NCBI RefSeq assembly: GCF_040807025.1
Contig: NC_090947.1
Span: forward strand, 7,006,001-7,070,000
DNA length: 64,000 bases
Origin: Struthio camelus
Lineage: Eukaryota; Chordata; Aves; Struthioniformes; Struthionidae
Direction of reading: 5' to 3'
Positions 35,160 to 49,000 of the stretch are shown here, one piece after another. The notes under the pieces were generated by a model, which saw nothing but the letters and a program-made list of their open reading frames with translations, had not been told where the DNA came from and made no database searches. Position numbers and translations under genes: made by a program. How positions within the stretch are numbered: position 1 is the first letter of the stretch; each line of letters begins with the position of its first letter.

Positions 35160-35599
35160 CGCCGCCGCCGCCGTCCCGCGCATGCGCCGCCCCGCGGGCT
35201 GCCGGGACGCGGCGCCCGCCCCGCCCCGGCCGTTGGGGCCGTTGGGGAGGCGGCGCCCCGGCGCGCACCGGCCGCCCAGGGCGAGGGCGGGCCGCGGGGC
35301 CGGGGGAAGCTGCCCTCGGCTCTAGGGCCCCGGCTGCGGAGAGGGAACCCGCTTTTGACAGATGTGGGTGGCTGAAGCCCCCAGCAAGTTAAAAACCGCC
35401 CTGGAGCCTGCTCCGTTGTCCCCGGGGACGCGGCCGCCCACCGAAAACGGACCCGCCGCGACGCTCCTGCCCGCGCACCCGTAGCCGCAACCACTCGCGG
35501 GCGAGCGGCAGGGCCGGGGCGCGAGGCTGCCGCGGGAGAGCGGCCTCGGGCGAGGCGCATCGCGAAGGCCGATGGATTCGTTTTAACGAACGTCGCCTG

Positions 35600-36214
35600 C
35601 GTCCCACACCGACACAGCCTCAAACAGCAGGATACCGAAGCCCTTTACAGAGGGAGACCGCTACGGCGGCGCGCGACAGGCTTGAACACAGCACTGGGTC
35701 CTTCTGCTGTCACACTCCTCTGTATTTGGTCCTCGGGACAGCACGGGCATTAGCATAAAGTGCCGAGGCAGCGGGACCGACCGCAGCGATGACGAGACTC
35801 GTACAGCGCGGACATTTGTTGAACACGACATGCACTTAAGGCCTCTAACACTCATTAAGCAGCAGCATTTCTTTGCACGCCAGGAATATACCAGTTTTGT
35901 TATACAGATACTGGAAGAAAGCGCAAAACCAGCTGAGGTACATGTGTACGCACCTCATTAGTACAGTCTTAAGTGCAACCAATATGAAAATAAAAGAGAC
36001 AAGAAAACAGACTGACCGGTCTGCCTGTCTGTTCAATCTCTTAGCCACCATCTAGCATAATTAAAGCCATCCACTGGGCCACCTGAATAATAAAACTACA
36101 TTATAGATTACATCATTTATAAGCTGCATTGATTTTTTTAGCACAATTCACTTCAAAGAGAGGCATTTTTCGTCATTGCTATGGCTTACTACTGCGGATT
36201 CACCTGTGACAGTG
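35600..36214. other. Spacer between UNC80 3' end and RPE promoter
   Basis: About 0.6 kb leaving the CpG island and becoming AT-rich. No open frame, repeat or RNA gene recognised. Confidence 0.6.
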
Positions 36215-36233
36215 GGAAACCTTAATGGAAACA

Positions 36234-36239
36234 TTTATT
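36234..36239 (-). terminator. UNC80: Candidate UNC80 poly(A) signal AATAAA
   Basis: Canonical hexamer on the minus strand about 2.5 kb past the UNC80 stop and about 1.1 kb before the RPE start codon. Confidence 0.5.
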
Positions 36240-36780
36240 ACGTACACTGAATTCAATGTAGTGAATCACAGTTATTTTCTCTTCATTAGAGTGGAACACC
36301 GTGGCGGGCCATCTACTTGGCATTAAGGTGAATTCCTCCTCCTCACGATGAGCAGAGAAGGTCACTCCATAAAACGCACCATGAATTCTGTGTGTGTTGC
36401 GTCTCAGCTCTTTACCCAGCTTGCACCTACAACTCTCCTCCTTCCCCACCCGGCTGCCAGTAACCCAGCCTACCTGGGATTTGAAAGTGAAGCTGTGTTC
36501 TCTCTCATTTGTGCGTCACTGTTAATAATAAAACTGAGCATCTGGAATTTAGCAATTCTTTGAGTGACCTCCAAGCTAGGAGATTAATCCAAAGCAGTCT
36601 CCTATAGGCAGCTGGTGCTGGCTCCGGCGTGCTGAGAAAATAAGAAGCAGTACAGCATATTTTTGGTCAGCAGAGCAAGCAGTTTGTCATTCAGAACACC
36701 GCTGAGACATTGCCATCTTCACCCAGTCACCTCCTCTACAAAACCATGTGCGCTTTAAAGTTACACCAGTGTTCCACCTA

Positions 36781-36832
36781 TACATATATATATATATATA
36801 TGTATATATATATGGGTGTGTGTGTGTATACA
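36781..36832. repeat. AT/GT microsatellite
   Basis: tatata repeat passing into gtgtgt, in the inferred UNC80 3' UTR. Confidence 0.85.
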
Positions 36833-37788
36833 AACACGCACACATATTTTTGCCTCTCTAGCCCCGCTTTTTCCAAGAGGTGCTGAGAGTCTCCATCTCT
36901 CACCAACACAATGGAAGCAGAGCGTGCACAAAACCTGTGAGCCGGACGCTGCACAAGCCTGGGAGAACAGCTTTTGTTATCTTCAGGTGTTCAGCGTGTA
37001 TGAGTTCTCTGCTCACATTGCTCACATTTGATGGGAGCTGTACACACCATTTGACAAATACATGGCAGCACAGCGTGAACGCTCCATGGATTTGAAAAGC
37101 CTGAAGCCCTCAGTCAGATATACAGTAATTTTCCAAACCTGCATGCTGTGCCACAGCAGTGAGACTGTCTTTTTTATGGCAGTATTTTAAACAGCTATTT
37201 CTGAGTTGTTGAAGAGATCTGCGAGTCCTTTTCAGGGAGATGGAGAGGATACTATTCTGTCTCTTCAGTAATGCTGTTTTATGACACGTATGTTCACATC
37301 ACCAACCCCCACGGTCAAAAAAATTCCCAACTGCTAATTAGCACATTTTAGAAACTCTTAGGACGACCTAAAGATTTTCCTCTGCACAGTAATGCCATGA
37401 ATACAAACTGCAGTATCTTGTTCTTCTAACGGGAGCTGAAAAATCCAGTATACGAATCCCAAAGCACACTTACTTTGTGCACTGCTTACGATTTCATGGC
37501 TTATTTCACAGCTGTTCTGCAGTTTGCCCATAGTAGCTAATGGCTAAATTCACATTTCAGTTTAACTCCATGATGCTGCAGCATAAACCACAACTCAGCC
37601 ATGACATCAGCCGATTTTCCAGGGGCCTCACCACCTACCTATAAATGTTACATGTATGTATCTAATACTTGCAGCTATGAACACTACAGAGGTAAAATGG
37701 AACCTTTTTACATACAATCTCAACATGCCAAAAATAGATTCTTTCATCAAGTTTCTGCCCTGCAATACCCATTTTTTGTTTACAATGT

Positions 37789-37842
37789 AGATATATATGT
37801 GTGTATATATATATCTATGTATATATGTATATATGTATAGAT
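37789..37842. repeat. AT-rich microsatellite
   Basis: atatat and gtatat units, second simple repeat of the inferred UNC80 3' UTR. Confidence 0.85.
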
Positions 37843-38383
37843 GGGAACATGAAAATACCATATATAAATATTTACTTTAAATCCCTATATCTAAGTACAT
37901 GAGACAGCATCAATGGAGCAGTTGCTAGGTACCATTAGGTCCACGCATTCCTGATGGGGTTTCTTGTTTTTTTTTTTAAACAGTAGAGATGAATTACTCA
38001 GTACCTCTAAGCAGGACAGCTAGGACTATTTATACCATCTGCAGACCATTCGCCCCCTGCCCATCTATATCTGTGCACAGCACGTGCATTCCTTCCTACG
38101 GTATGTACTGTATTTAGTTTTACAGAGCAAATATTTTTGTAACACAAGGGTAATATCTTACAGAGTGGAATGAAACCAACAGACAAAAGTAAACTCAACT
38201 AAAGTCTGCAGTTCAAAAACAAAAAAAAAATCTACTCGCTCCCTGGTTAGAAACAATAGTCCCAGGGTGAAAAAAATCAAGCTTTTGACTGTCAGTACTA
38301 AGTTTTAAGAGCCTTGGATATAGCCCTGCTCCCAAAAACTACAATAAACCCGGGGCACAACCTCAAAGAAGTTTTCCTTTTCT

Positions 38384-38415
38384 GCCTCACACAGTACAAC
38401 AGCCTCACACAGTAC
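38384..38415. repeat. Direct repeat, 14 nt
   Basis: gcctcacacagtac at 38384-38397 and 38402-38415, in the inferred UNC80 3' UTR. Confidence 0.85.
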
Positions 38416-38721
38416 CCAGAGAAGCTGCTGATCATGATCACAGTACATGCCAGATTGCCAGATCAAGGTTTTACGGACCACATATTTGCACACACACCCC
38501 AACCCTGAGAATTTTGTAAAAAATTCTCCTCTGTTCCTGTGGTCTCACCTTGAACTGAAACAGATTTGACAAACAGAAATTTGCCAATCTATAGCAAACA
38601 GGCTGTTAGCGATATTCGGCTGTTGGATAATAAAGTGCTCTTGTTTTTATCAGTTACCAGGGGACTCAAAGGAGAAGGTACAATTTCTCTTCCTCCTCCC
38701 ACTACTGCACTTCCCCCAGAC

Positions 38722-38991
38722 TTAAACATGAGATTCATCTAGATCGACGTCAGTCTCCCCAAGCTCCACATGTGCGAAGCTGAAGTGACTGGCCAGCAAA
38801 GGGTTCTCCATCCCATTGTCCTCGCTGATGTGAAGGACAGTGTCCCCGTGCTGCAGCAAGCTGGTGGTCTCAAGGCCAGCATAGTCCTCGGTGTCGGAGA
38901 CCTGTGCGGGTGGGGTGCTCTGTGCCGTTGCTGGCCGGGACTCCAAGCCCTCCTCTTTTTCCTTCTCCTTCTCAGTAGGAAGTGCCTCGCT
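38722..38991 (-). CDS. UNC80: UNC80 last coding exon
   Basis: 270 nt including TAA (38724-38722), acceptor caattccag. It opens with a Glu/Lys-rich run (SEALPTEKEKEKEEG) and ends with GLETTSLLQHGDTVLHISED, NGMENPLLASHF and LDESHV-stop, the conserved UNC80 C-terminus. Confidence 0.94.
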   Translation of the reverse strand, partial: SEALPTEKEKEKEEGLESRPATAQSTPPAQVSDTEDYAGLETTSLLQHGDTVLHISEDNGMENPLLASHFSFAHVELGETDVDLDESHV

Positions 38992-41900
38992 CTGGAATTG
39001 AGAAGAGCCAGTTGTCAGGCTAGAACTCGGAGAAAGGAGGAGGGAGAAAAAATGCAGGGGAACGTCTATAACATTTTCTCACTCATAACTACTTTTTACT
39101 TTGAAGAGGCAGCCATTTGTAGGTTATACATCTCCAAAATTCTGCCCTAATGATGATACATACTGTTGCTGGTGAATCAAATTTGTACCAGTGACCAGAA
39201 AGGCTTATCTGATTTCAGTCATTAGTACTTCCTCATTTCATTTTTGAGTACATTTTCTGTAAGGGGTGTCTTCATTTGTTCATGGCAAAGAACATTCGTC
39301 CACAAGACACTAGATATCTGGGCTTATAAAAGTGATCTCAATGTCACTGACGGGTTGGGAGGACAATTGTGATTGTCCTTACACCGCCCTCAGCGGTGTC
39401 CAACACAGAAGAACGTTGGACAAACAGCTTCTTTTGAAGTGTGCTACTTTTGCTAAAACAGTCATGAGTTTTTAAAGGAATCCTTCCTTAAGGACTAACT
39501 GGTCTAGCAAATACTCAGCTCCATTTCTCAGAGAGCAAGCTGTGAGGACCAGTAGACGAACACTTGCACTGGTGAGCAGGTTCAGAAGGACGTGTGCGTG
39601 TGATGGGAAGGTGAAAGGGGAAGATGCAGGAAACAGATTTGCAAATTAAGAATCACTGCAAAGATCTAGAAGTCAGTGGTTTATAAAAGTAGGGGGATGA
39701 ACGGCAAACTCGGCTTAAAGGAAAGACACACAGAAGAGTCTGCTGTCGTCACTCACAAGCTAGCTTTCATTATATCGCTGTGATGCATTAGGCATTTCCC
39801 TATAAATTTCCCCTGCAACTTAAATCAGCCCAGCTGAGATGAAGCAGCAGGCACGCATGGTAAAACTGTCAATCACATTACCTGGCCAGCAGTCTGGCTA
39901 TGGAGATCAGCTACAACAATGGCAGGCGAGGAAGTCAGCACAGGTTTACTCAGAGCTTCCTGCTTGCTGGTCCCCGGGGGGCTGCTTGGGCTGCAGCCCT
40001 GCTGCTGGGCTACTGCAGCTGAGGGGTTGGCTGCGGAGGCTGTTGTTGCCTCAGCCTGGGTTTCAGTGAAAGTCACTGACCGCTTCTGCTCCACTAAGGG
40101 TACAAAAAGATACAGAAAACTGAGTATTAAAATGGTCTGATTTAGGACTGAAAGCACAACACGCAAAGCAAAGAGAGCATCCTTAGAGTTTTTACAGCTA
40201 AGACAGGATTCATGATTCATTCCATCTTTGTAAGCTGGCTAAACGGAGTCTAATCTAAAAGCTTTTTGCCCTAGTCTTATTCTAAAGCCAATGCAAGAGG
40301 CAGGGATGTCCTGAAAACTACTCAGCATACCTATCTTTGCCACAGCTTGGTGAAATAAATGCCACTCATAACATCTTTCCATCCCAGAAGAATACAATGA
40401 ATTGAATTCCCGTGTGAGTTTGGCGTTACTGCCCTCAACTAAAGCGAAACCAAGATGCAAATATGTAAGGGACTTCCCCAAGGTTTTGCAGGAAATCTGA
40501 GAATACAAAGAGGGCAGCTGATTGCCCCCCAGTTCCTGCCCTGGACTGAATCTATTTTACAGCGATAACAAAAGAGTAGCACAGGGTGAAGGCAGCTAGG
40601 CTAAAACTTAACTGTAAAGTTGATACCCCTCCTCCTGCTTTTAACTAGTCTCGGTCAAGTGTCACGCTCCAAACATCTCCAACAGCATTGTTGCCCCAGT
40701 GCAATCCTGACTGACCTGGAGAGTTAGCAAGCAACCTTTGCTCCTCCAAGTCTTTCCTCCAGAATTAGTTGCTCATTTTAGATGGTGCAGAATACAGCTA
40801 CCCTGCCCTACTTAGCAGCGCTGACCCTGGGAAACATATTGCATGGATGCAGCAAAGACTACAACAGTTCTCCTATTTATTTCCATATACAACCCTTAAG
40901 GCACTCTACTGCGATGGTTGCAAATAACGTGACGTTTCCTTCTTTCTACCACTTTCACTAGCAGCTTAAAGATTTGCACATCTGAGTGTTTCAGCCAAGG
41001 CATTCTCAGTGGAGGACACCTTCAGGAGACCTGATAGTTCGCTGTCCATATCTAGCACCTTGATGGCCTTTGGAGAAACCATTAAAGTGTCTTGAAAGGA
41101 CGATTTTCTGATAGGACATCCACTCACTAGGAAAAAAAGATGAAACTGCTGGGACTTCACTTAACCTACACTAGTGAAGAGCAAGTAGATTGTTACAATT
41201 TCCAGCCATTACCAACCTGAACCAAACACAGACTAGTAAAACAGGGCACCACTTCTTTCTACAATGAAAAGATCTTACATATTCTTCAAACATATTAACT
41301 CTTCCTTAAAGCCAAAACAACAACATAGTATTTTGTACTTTAAAATATGAAGCGCTAGTTCTGAAAATGCAGTGCTGCCCTACCAGTAGGCTTTGGTTTT
41401 GGCTGGATGCTCCGCCGCGTGGTCGAAAGTCGAGCTCCGTGACGGCTACGAGGTTCAGTCTGAGTTTTCTGACGTGACAGAAGTGGTCTTCGAAGCTAAA
41501 TATTGGAAGAAAGAGTCATGCTCGGCTGAGGCGTGATCACATATTACACAGTCTGTAGCTCACTAAGGAGAACAAATCGTCGTCATCATCATCTCTTCCT
41601 CTAGATGCCTGTTCACTGGGCGTGCGTTTAGCAGATACACATTTTAAAGTTTCTGTGGCTCAGATATCTCCTTCATATGAAAACAGCTAGTGAAATTCTG
41701 CTTCTTATGCCTTTTCAGCTTCAATATTGAATGTAACGCAATGCAGTTTGTGAGACCTTCAGTGCAATGAGGTTTGTGTGACCTTCATTTCAATTAAAAA
41801 AAAATACAAAAGCCTACACAGAAAAGATTTTGGAAAGCTAAAACAGAGCGCACCTCCTTTCTTAGGGGCTTGTCAGAGCTTACTAACTCCAATGACTATG

Positions 41901-42987
41901 CTAGAATTTTGCAAATTAGGTAAAAGGGATAGGTCACACTCACAGATGGTTCCAAAACTGACATAGACTAGAAAAACCAAACCAAACCAAACCAAAGCAA
42001 ACAGAAGGAAAGCAGGTTTGTTCCCTCCCCACGTTCTCACCTGTCGCAGGCCTCTCTTCCTCCCCAGGGGTTGCTGCAGAAGAAGGTTTTGCTGGCCTGG
42101 CTCGCTCTGCACGCTTGCCACCCTGTTAGATGTCGACAGCATTAGGTCAAGCACAGAATCACCCTGAGTAACTAGTAAGTGTCCTGGCAATTGTGACTAA
42201 AATAAATAAATAAACAAACAAACCAACCACTAATGGCACAGTCACTTCAAAGAGCAATATTGTCTTTGAAGGATGAGGGGACGTTTCTATTGGTTTGTGG
42301 CTTCCAGGCCTTAGGAAAGGGTAGGAGGAGGAGTCATGGCATTCAGGACTTGGCCACGCACAGGTGGCAGCCAACTGCAGATAACTGCAAATTTCAGTTT
42401 TCAGTCATTGATTGATGCACCCCACTGAACAACACTCACTTCTCTGCATCCTTTGCCACATGGGCTTCATTAACAAAGGCAAGAATATCAGCTTCCTAGC
42501 TCAAAAGCCTTCTTGTTTGCTGTTCCCTTTTCAAGGACCGTGTTTCAAAAGCTTTCTTTTTTCCCTCCCAATTAGATCCCACAGCCTCATCGCAATTTTT
42601 GTCATCTGGTTTTAATTTCAGTTTAAGTCAACGAACAAAAAACAAACACAAAGTGACAAAGGATCCATTCACATAATGGAGGCATGATTTATGTGAACAA
42701 GGCCCCACACTCAACACTTGCAGCCTTAAGTCTCTTTGTGGCTAACAAATGAAAAATACAACTAAGTATAAAAAAAATATATATATATATATCATGTATA
42801 CATAAATAGATATTTTAGCTGTTAGTATCTTCGCACAAAATATCTGAAAATCTCCAGTAGAAGAATCTTTAGCAATGAAACAGGCTCAGCTACACACCAT
42901 CTCATTCTACCATTCAAGTGATCATTGATTTACTAATTTAACCTGTTTACTGAATATAAAAATACCACCCTCCCCTCTTTTATTTTT

Positions 42988-43019
<32 letters not shown>

Positions 43020-46000
43020 TCAAAGTACTGTATTCCTCCAAACAGTTAAAAATTGGTCACTTAGCAGGGAGTGGTCACAAAACATTTAAGCTGAATGAAC
43101 TATGTCTGAGAGACATATGGTTACAATAGTTAGCAACATTTAGATGGACTTATTTTAAAAAAAAATCAGGCAGCTGCTTATTTGGGACAAACTGGAATCC
43201 ACTGAGCCACGTATCCTATTTAAGCAACTTCCAGCTATATTTGGTATGCATTGTTGAAGATTCAGTATTATAATACATTTTGCCTTTGGCATGCGTTAAT
43301 CTAAAGGAAAACAACATTCTTTTCTCTGGATGTTTTCCTTGGATCTCCCTGGAGGAGTTTAGTATCACCAACGGAGTGAAGGTTTATGCCTGACTTACCA
43401 GGAGCAGAAGACGACAACAAAGCTAAACACCTGGTCAGAAAAGACATGGAGGATGTCTGTGAAGAGATTTAAAAAGTTCTCTCTCCTACACTGCTCATTC
43501 TTCCCTTTGGCAGAAGCTACTGCCCTTAGCAGGGTTGGTGGAACAGACCGTGAGAGCGCTCCTGCTCTGCTTCAGGTCAGAGTCTTGCTAACTGAGCTGA
43601 AAGTCCCATTCCTTCCTCCTTTATCAGTTTAAACTAAAGTCAGAGTTTGTGCTGAACCATACGCATATTTTTCCATCAGCTCTGCTGGGGAGGCAACTGG
43701 CAACTTCAGTAGAAAGACATTATCTTAAGCCCCTGAAGCTCTTTCTCTTCTGATTGTCTTACCACAGCCTTCTAATCCCAGCCATGCAATCTCATTGCAA
43801 CTGCAATGGTTTGGAACAAAGGAAGAGCTGCTGCAAGCTCAAAGCCAGAAAAAACCCCAGGATATATTTGAGTCCTTTTCTCCCTCAAACAGCTCTTTGA
43901 AATGAGATCATCAGCCTCTGGAATATATTATTCAGCTTTTGCGTAGGATTTTGAAATGACTTATACACCAAGCATCCTAAACATCATGCAGACACCCTCC
44001 CTGAATAGGCAGAGTGCTCAACGTTACTTCCTGTTAGTAGGACTGCGTCCTTGACCCAAACGATGGCTGCAGCACATATGACTGCTTGGTCCAGAAGTAA
44101 CACATCATTCTTTATGAAAGCAAAGAGCCTGAGCTTAAATTAGTCTCTAAACTTACGATCCAGACTACTTGAAGTTACAGCTTGTAAAACTTTCTTAATC
44201 TTCAGTTTCTAGGATTACATTAAAACTTACTCGTGAAAAAATTCATTTCACAAGCATCATGAGAACACCTTAAAAAGGTCATGAGATAAGGAGATCACAC
44301 GAGTGTACAGAGGCTAGACACGAGGAAAGAAGTGATTCCCATGGAGTAATCTGTGCACTGAAGACAAACAATAGAGAGGTGAGCAACAAAATGGCTGGGC
44401 TTTGTGTCTTCCTGCTGGAGTCTAGGATTTTAATCCTGGCTTATGTCATAAGTGAAATGAGTTTCGGGAGCTGGATGTTTATTTCCAGGACTGACTCATT
44501 ACACAAATTGCTATAATTTGGGAGGATCTTATGAGCCGGAATTGCAGATGTCTATTGCAGGCAAATTGGTGGACCAGAGTGCAGTGGAGCTTTGCAGCAT
44601 TGCCTGTACCCGGCACAATCCTGGTACAGCTGCATTTTTGCCTTTTGCCCACTAGTTTTGAAGGAGGGAGGGAAAGAGAGAGAGAATCCTAGAGCCTGCA
44701 AATTTCAGACGAGTGACTGAATTTCCTGATATAACCTTTCACTTCATGAGGCTTTGTCCTCCTGTCAAAGAACAGCACTACTCATCTTGGTTCAGTGAAA
44801 ATTAGCGCGGTGGACAGACTGTTGACTCTCTGCAAACCCTCCCTCTTTTTCTCTCTCTCCTTGTTTACCAAATCTGACCAAGAGTATACTGGTTTTCCTG
44901 TCAGCCTATAGGGACCCAGTCAAGGAATACTGAATCAAATGCCATTTCACCTAACAGTACCTTTCCCTCTTGCGGCAACGTGATTGACACGAAGGGTTTT
45001 GTTACAGTACATAAACCAGATTTACCTTGGAATTACAAAACAATAAATTTTCCTGCCCATCAAAATGCTGTTCTGTCACTCCTTGAGCATCTCTGACAGG
45101 GGATGTATCTTCACAATAATGTTACTCCCATTAGATATTTAGGGCACAGAGAGGCGAACAAAAGAGCAAACAAAACTGACTTCATGGAAACATGTTGCCA
45201 GCCCTACAAGACATGACAGCTAATCGCATAGTAGGGGCTAAAAGAAACGTCAGGTTGGCATTATTTTCATGAATTACAAGAAAAAACATGCAGCTGGGGG
45301 GGAAAAAGAGAGGAGGAAAGCAAAATACAGACAAAGGAAGCACAGCATTTTGAAAGTCTGCTAAAATGGTGCACATGCCTGCCCAGCCATTATGGTAGCA
45401 TGTGCACACTTTGTGTCCCGAGACATCTGAATGAGGGGGTAAACGGACAAAGGCCAATGGAGGATAGGTTAAAACATAGATGAACTCCAGCTCTTATATT
45501 CCCAGAAAAGTTAGCATTAGGAAAAAACTCTTCTTCCTCTACACTTGCCCTGGTAATATGAATTTGCTCCAGTTTTTCCTTATTAGCCACAATTAATTTA
45601 AGATAAGCATAACTAGAAACTTTAACAGGAAACGTCTTTGTGCAGTAGCTTTCCATTACAACAAGTTCTTACTCTTCTTCCATTCATGATTTGGAGACAT
45701 GTCGTCCCCTCTCAGATTACAACCACAATAAATCATAACGCTGAACACAAATGCTCCTCAGCCATGTACCGTATGCTATCTACTTATTCCCGAGCATTTA
45801 AAGGTCGTCCCCTTCCTGTCTTCCTTGCTTTTCTACATGGCTGACTCTTATCTGTTATAAGAACAGAGGGAAACAGACTTCATTTCCTTTGTGTTTGTCA
45901 CTATTTGTTTAATTTATCTGAAACTCCTACCTGCTATATGGGTCTCTTCTCCATATGATTTTTTTCCCTGTGTCAGTTATGACTAAACATCAGCTTTGAA

Positions 46001-49000
46001 TTCATAAGGCAATCCTAAACTGCTGTTATCATTGTGCTCCAGCCAAAATCCAAGTTACGTGAGAAAAAGTGAAGCCTGCTTTATTCACAGGTAATGTTCC
46101 TGAATATGAAAACACCTTCACTCTGTCCTGTGATTCCCACAGCACAATAAACTCCTAGCACGTCTGCTTTATTACTCTTCTCCTTTTGAGGAGAAATCCA
46201 ATTTGCACATTTAACGATGCATTTGAAGCACTGTCTTTTCCTGTTGCACAGACCTGCAATCTAGATTTTTTGGAAGAGTAAAAAATTGCAGTATTTGCCT
46301 TGCTGCCTTCATTCCTTTCTAAGGTTTTGCAGCCTTGATGCCTTTCCTGCAGATGTCAGTGCCTGCTCCTGACAAAAAAATAAACCTCAGTAGAAACAGC
46401 CCCCAAACACACCTAGTGACCTCTTTGTCTAAGGAAAGCTCTGTACCATAGAACAGCGTAGAGGTTACAGCGTCCTGCTTCCTCGCAAAGGTTGGTGTGA
46501 CAGAAATTCGTAGCAACCCACTGAACAGCTGATTGAATTTCAGGGATCAGAATAAACTATTGGATTCAAACTCCTCAGTTGACTTAGCTGACACGAATTC
46601 CTTGGCCTTCTCACCAGGAGTTGTTACCAAGAGGGACTCCCACTTAACGAGATCAAAACATTTTAAATTCAGCACTGCTTTCACCTGATAGGAGGTCATG
46701 ATGGCTGTAACTCAGCTACGGATCTTCTCTTCTCCTCATCCACCTCACCTGCAGTGAGCTTCTAGGTCTAGTTAAAGGAGTGCACTGAACTTCTTCAGTT
46801 GTACGACTTCTGTTCTCTCCAAAACATGCTCAGATGACCCTGCAATCCATTTTGCTACATAACAAAAACAGGTAACAATATTCCTGCCTCTGCCAAAGAA
46901 CTGGTATCTTTTCCTCATGCCACCCTCACAGCAGCACCAATTAGAGACCGATCGGCCAAGGCCGGATTCACACACACAAAGGACGCCATGAATCATGGGA
47001 TGATCTCAGTGACGCAACCAATGATAGACTCGCCGTTTCTCAGCCGAGAGAAGAAGAATGAACAAACAAAGCAGCCTGTCCCCACCCCGAAGCCACTGCT
47101 GACATCTAAAACCAAACCAAACCAACAAAATGAAAGCCATTCACACAAACGCCTCTCAGCATGTCCACATCTATAGCTGCGTAAAAGATTGAAATACCGT
47201 GTTACCCTCCATGTTGCCAACCTAAGGGGCCGAGTTCTTCTGGAAGGAAACAGAGATGCTCTCGGGACAAGGGGGAGCTCTCCGGCCTCGTGAGGATCAG
47301 TGGAGAGGTATGAGCGCAGCAGCAGGACGGTAAGAACGATTAACATGGCTGAGCTGACCGTTAAAGGTGCAGACCTCCCTTCTAAGCTCACAGCTGACCC
47401 AGTTGACAGGCAAGGCCGTAGCCGTGTTTGCACACAAACTCTCCGGCCCACAGCTAGGCTGTTCAGACCTCGGGCTCTGACAGGGCAATTTTAAATACGT
47501 ACTAATGGTGTTTACCTGCAATCTTTATGAAGCTGCTATTGGAAGACTGGAAACACGTTGCAAAAATAAGTAGAACTACTGTAAAGCATCCATGGAGAAC
47601 TATATTCCACAGGATTTGTCATAATTGGTTTTATTAGTGAACGTTAAAAAACACAGCTCGGCATTGTTATGAAGTCTTTGTAGTGACAGCACTGTGAGAT
47701 GAATGGAAAAACAGATGTCTCTGTTTTATATAAGCCTCCAGACTAATGCTTATAACAGGCTACAGCTAATGCCTTGTGGATAATCTTCCTCAGGCCTCTC
47801 AAGTAATTGCTAAACAAGGGGAAAACCCCCAAGGCTAGCCAGACCACTATTTAACTTGCTAGAGGTTTTCCTTCCCCCTTCCCCTTAACTTCCTCAAAGT
47901 TATTGGCAATCAAAGCTGAAAACTGAAGGTGGGTTGCTACACCTTTGACTTGCAGGCCTGAATATCAATGAGCCACAAGAGACAGAGATGGAAAGAGCGA
48001 CAAAAGGTGAGGGAAAGAGACAGAGGAGATTGGAAACAGCTCGTTTCCCGGCACACACACTGACAGACAGGTAGTGTTAACACTGTACCTAGAGAGGCTG
48101 CCCTCAGTGGCCAGGCTCGGGGAGTCATCGAGGACATTAGGTTCACTGCAGGAGGGGCAGGGAGATTAAGAATTTAGGGAAAGAAAATGCAAAAAGCATG
48201 CGATTGTCTCTGTTTGCAAGGGAAAAAATATCAACGGAATAAAAAAAGTAAAAATAGGACGGTAACATTAATTGGTCTCGCACGCTTAACAGCACATATA
48301 TGACTCAGAAGGAGCTGAAAGAACATCTGATAACAGGAGCAACGTTTAGAGGGAGTTTACACTACATGGAGACTTCTAAATCTCTGCTGTGAACTGGGGA
48401 GCTGGGAAGTTCAGTAGGATGTGTTTTCACAGGAAATAAAGGCAGGGAACTGTTTTCAAAGCCATTTTCCCGCAGCATTTTCCTTTATTTTGGTTCTATT
48501 TACTCCTAGCTTCATATAAAGCCTTTTTCTTCCCCCTCCCTCATGATCCATCAGTTCTTCCTGAGGGACTCCTAATCTGTTTCCCATGAGCTGCAGACCA
48601 TTCTCATTCTGATACAATTCTAAGGACAAACATCTGGAAAACAAGGTCCTGTACTGCAGTGAAACTGTAAGCAAACAGCTGGTGTGGATCCTGGCAAATG
48701 AATATGCAATCACATTGCTTTTGTACACTTCAGCCATTCAGGCAGGAGCAGCCCTCTCAGCTCACAGGAAAAACATGAAAGAAAGCAAGCAAGCAGTCTG
48801 CTGGGTAACCAGCAGGAAGGCAATAACAATATTACTTCACATTAATTAGTTTATGCTTGTGAGGCAGTCAAAAAGCCCAGAGACCATCCATAACTAAAAA
48901 GGGCATGATGTTGTGGACTATGATTATGCCTAGTGAGCTTGTACTTCCCCATACAGATGAAAAGCAATTTTCCTAGTATACCACGTACTTAAAAAATAGA

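Larger units (their letters stand above)
34550..35560. promoter_or_regulatory. RPE: CpG island over the RPE promoter, exons 1-2 and intron 1
   Basis: By eye far richer in G+C and CpG than anything else in the window, with long runs of CCGCC and GCGG units. The RPE start codon is at 35159, and sequence up to about 35560 upstream is equally GC-rich, with no obvious TATA box. This fits a broad housekeeping promoter. No oppositely oriented gene is visible, so I do not call a bidirectional promoter. Confidence 0.85.
36215..38721 (-). other. UNC80: UNC80 3' UTR (inferred)
   Basis: From the stop codon to about 20 nt past the first AATAAA I found on the minus strand (36239-36234). It contains AT/GT-rich simple repeats at 36781-36832 and 37789-37842 and a 14-nt direct repeat at 38384-38415. 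A 3' UTR of about 2.5 kb is reasonable for this gene. Confidence 0.5.

Noticed and set aside
34285-35268. 327-codon minus-strand open frame, and several long + frames over 34.4-35.6 kb
   Set aside because: Shadow frames in the CpG island, where stop codons are rare. The real product here is RPE, spliced in another frame.
35160-35623. Divergent gene or bidirectional promoter upstream of RPE
   Set aside because: Only shadow frames in GC-rich DNA are seen. UNC80 is on the same strand as RPE, so no divergent partner is evident.
42123-42183. Upstream extension of the UNC80 exon at 42041-42122
   Set aside because: Open in the right frame, but the acceptor at 42184 would put the junction with the 48089 exon out of phase and lead to a stop. 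The acceptor ctaacag at 42123 agrees with human.
46993-47451. 152-codon minus-strand open frame
   Set aside because: Cys/Arg-rich low-quality translation in the 6-kb UNC80 intron, without splice borders of the right phase.
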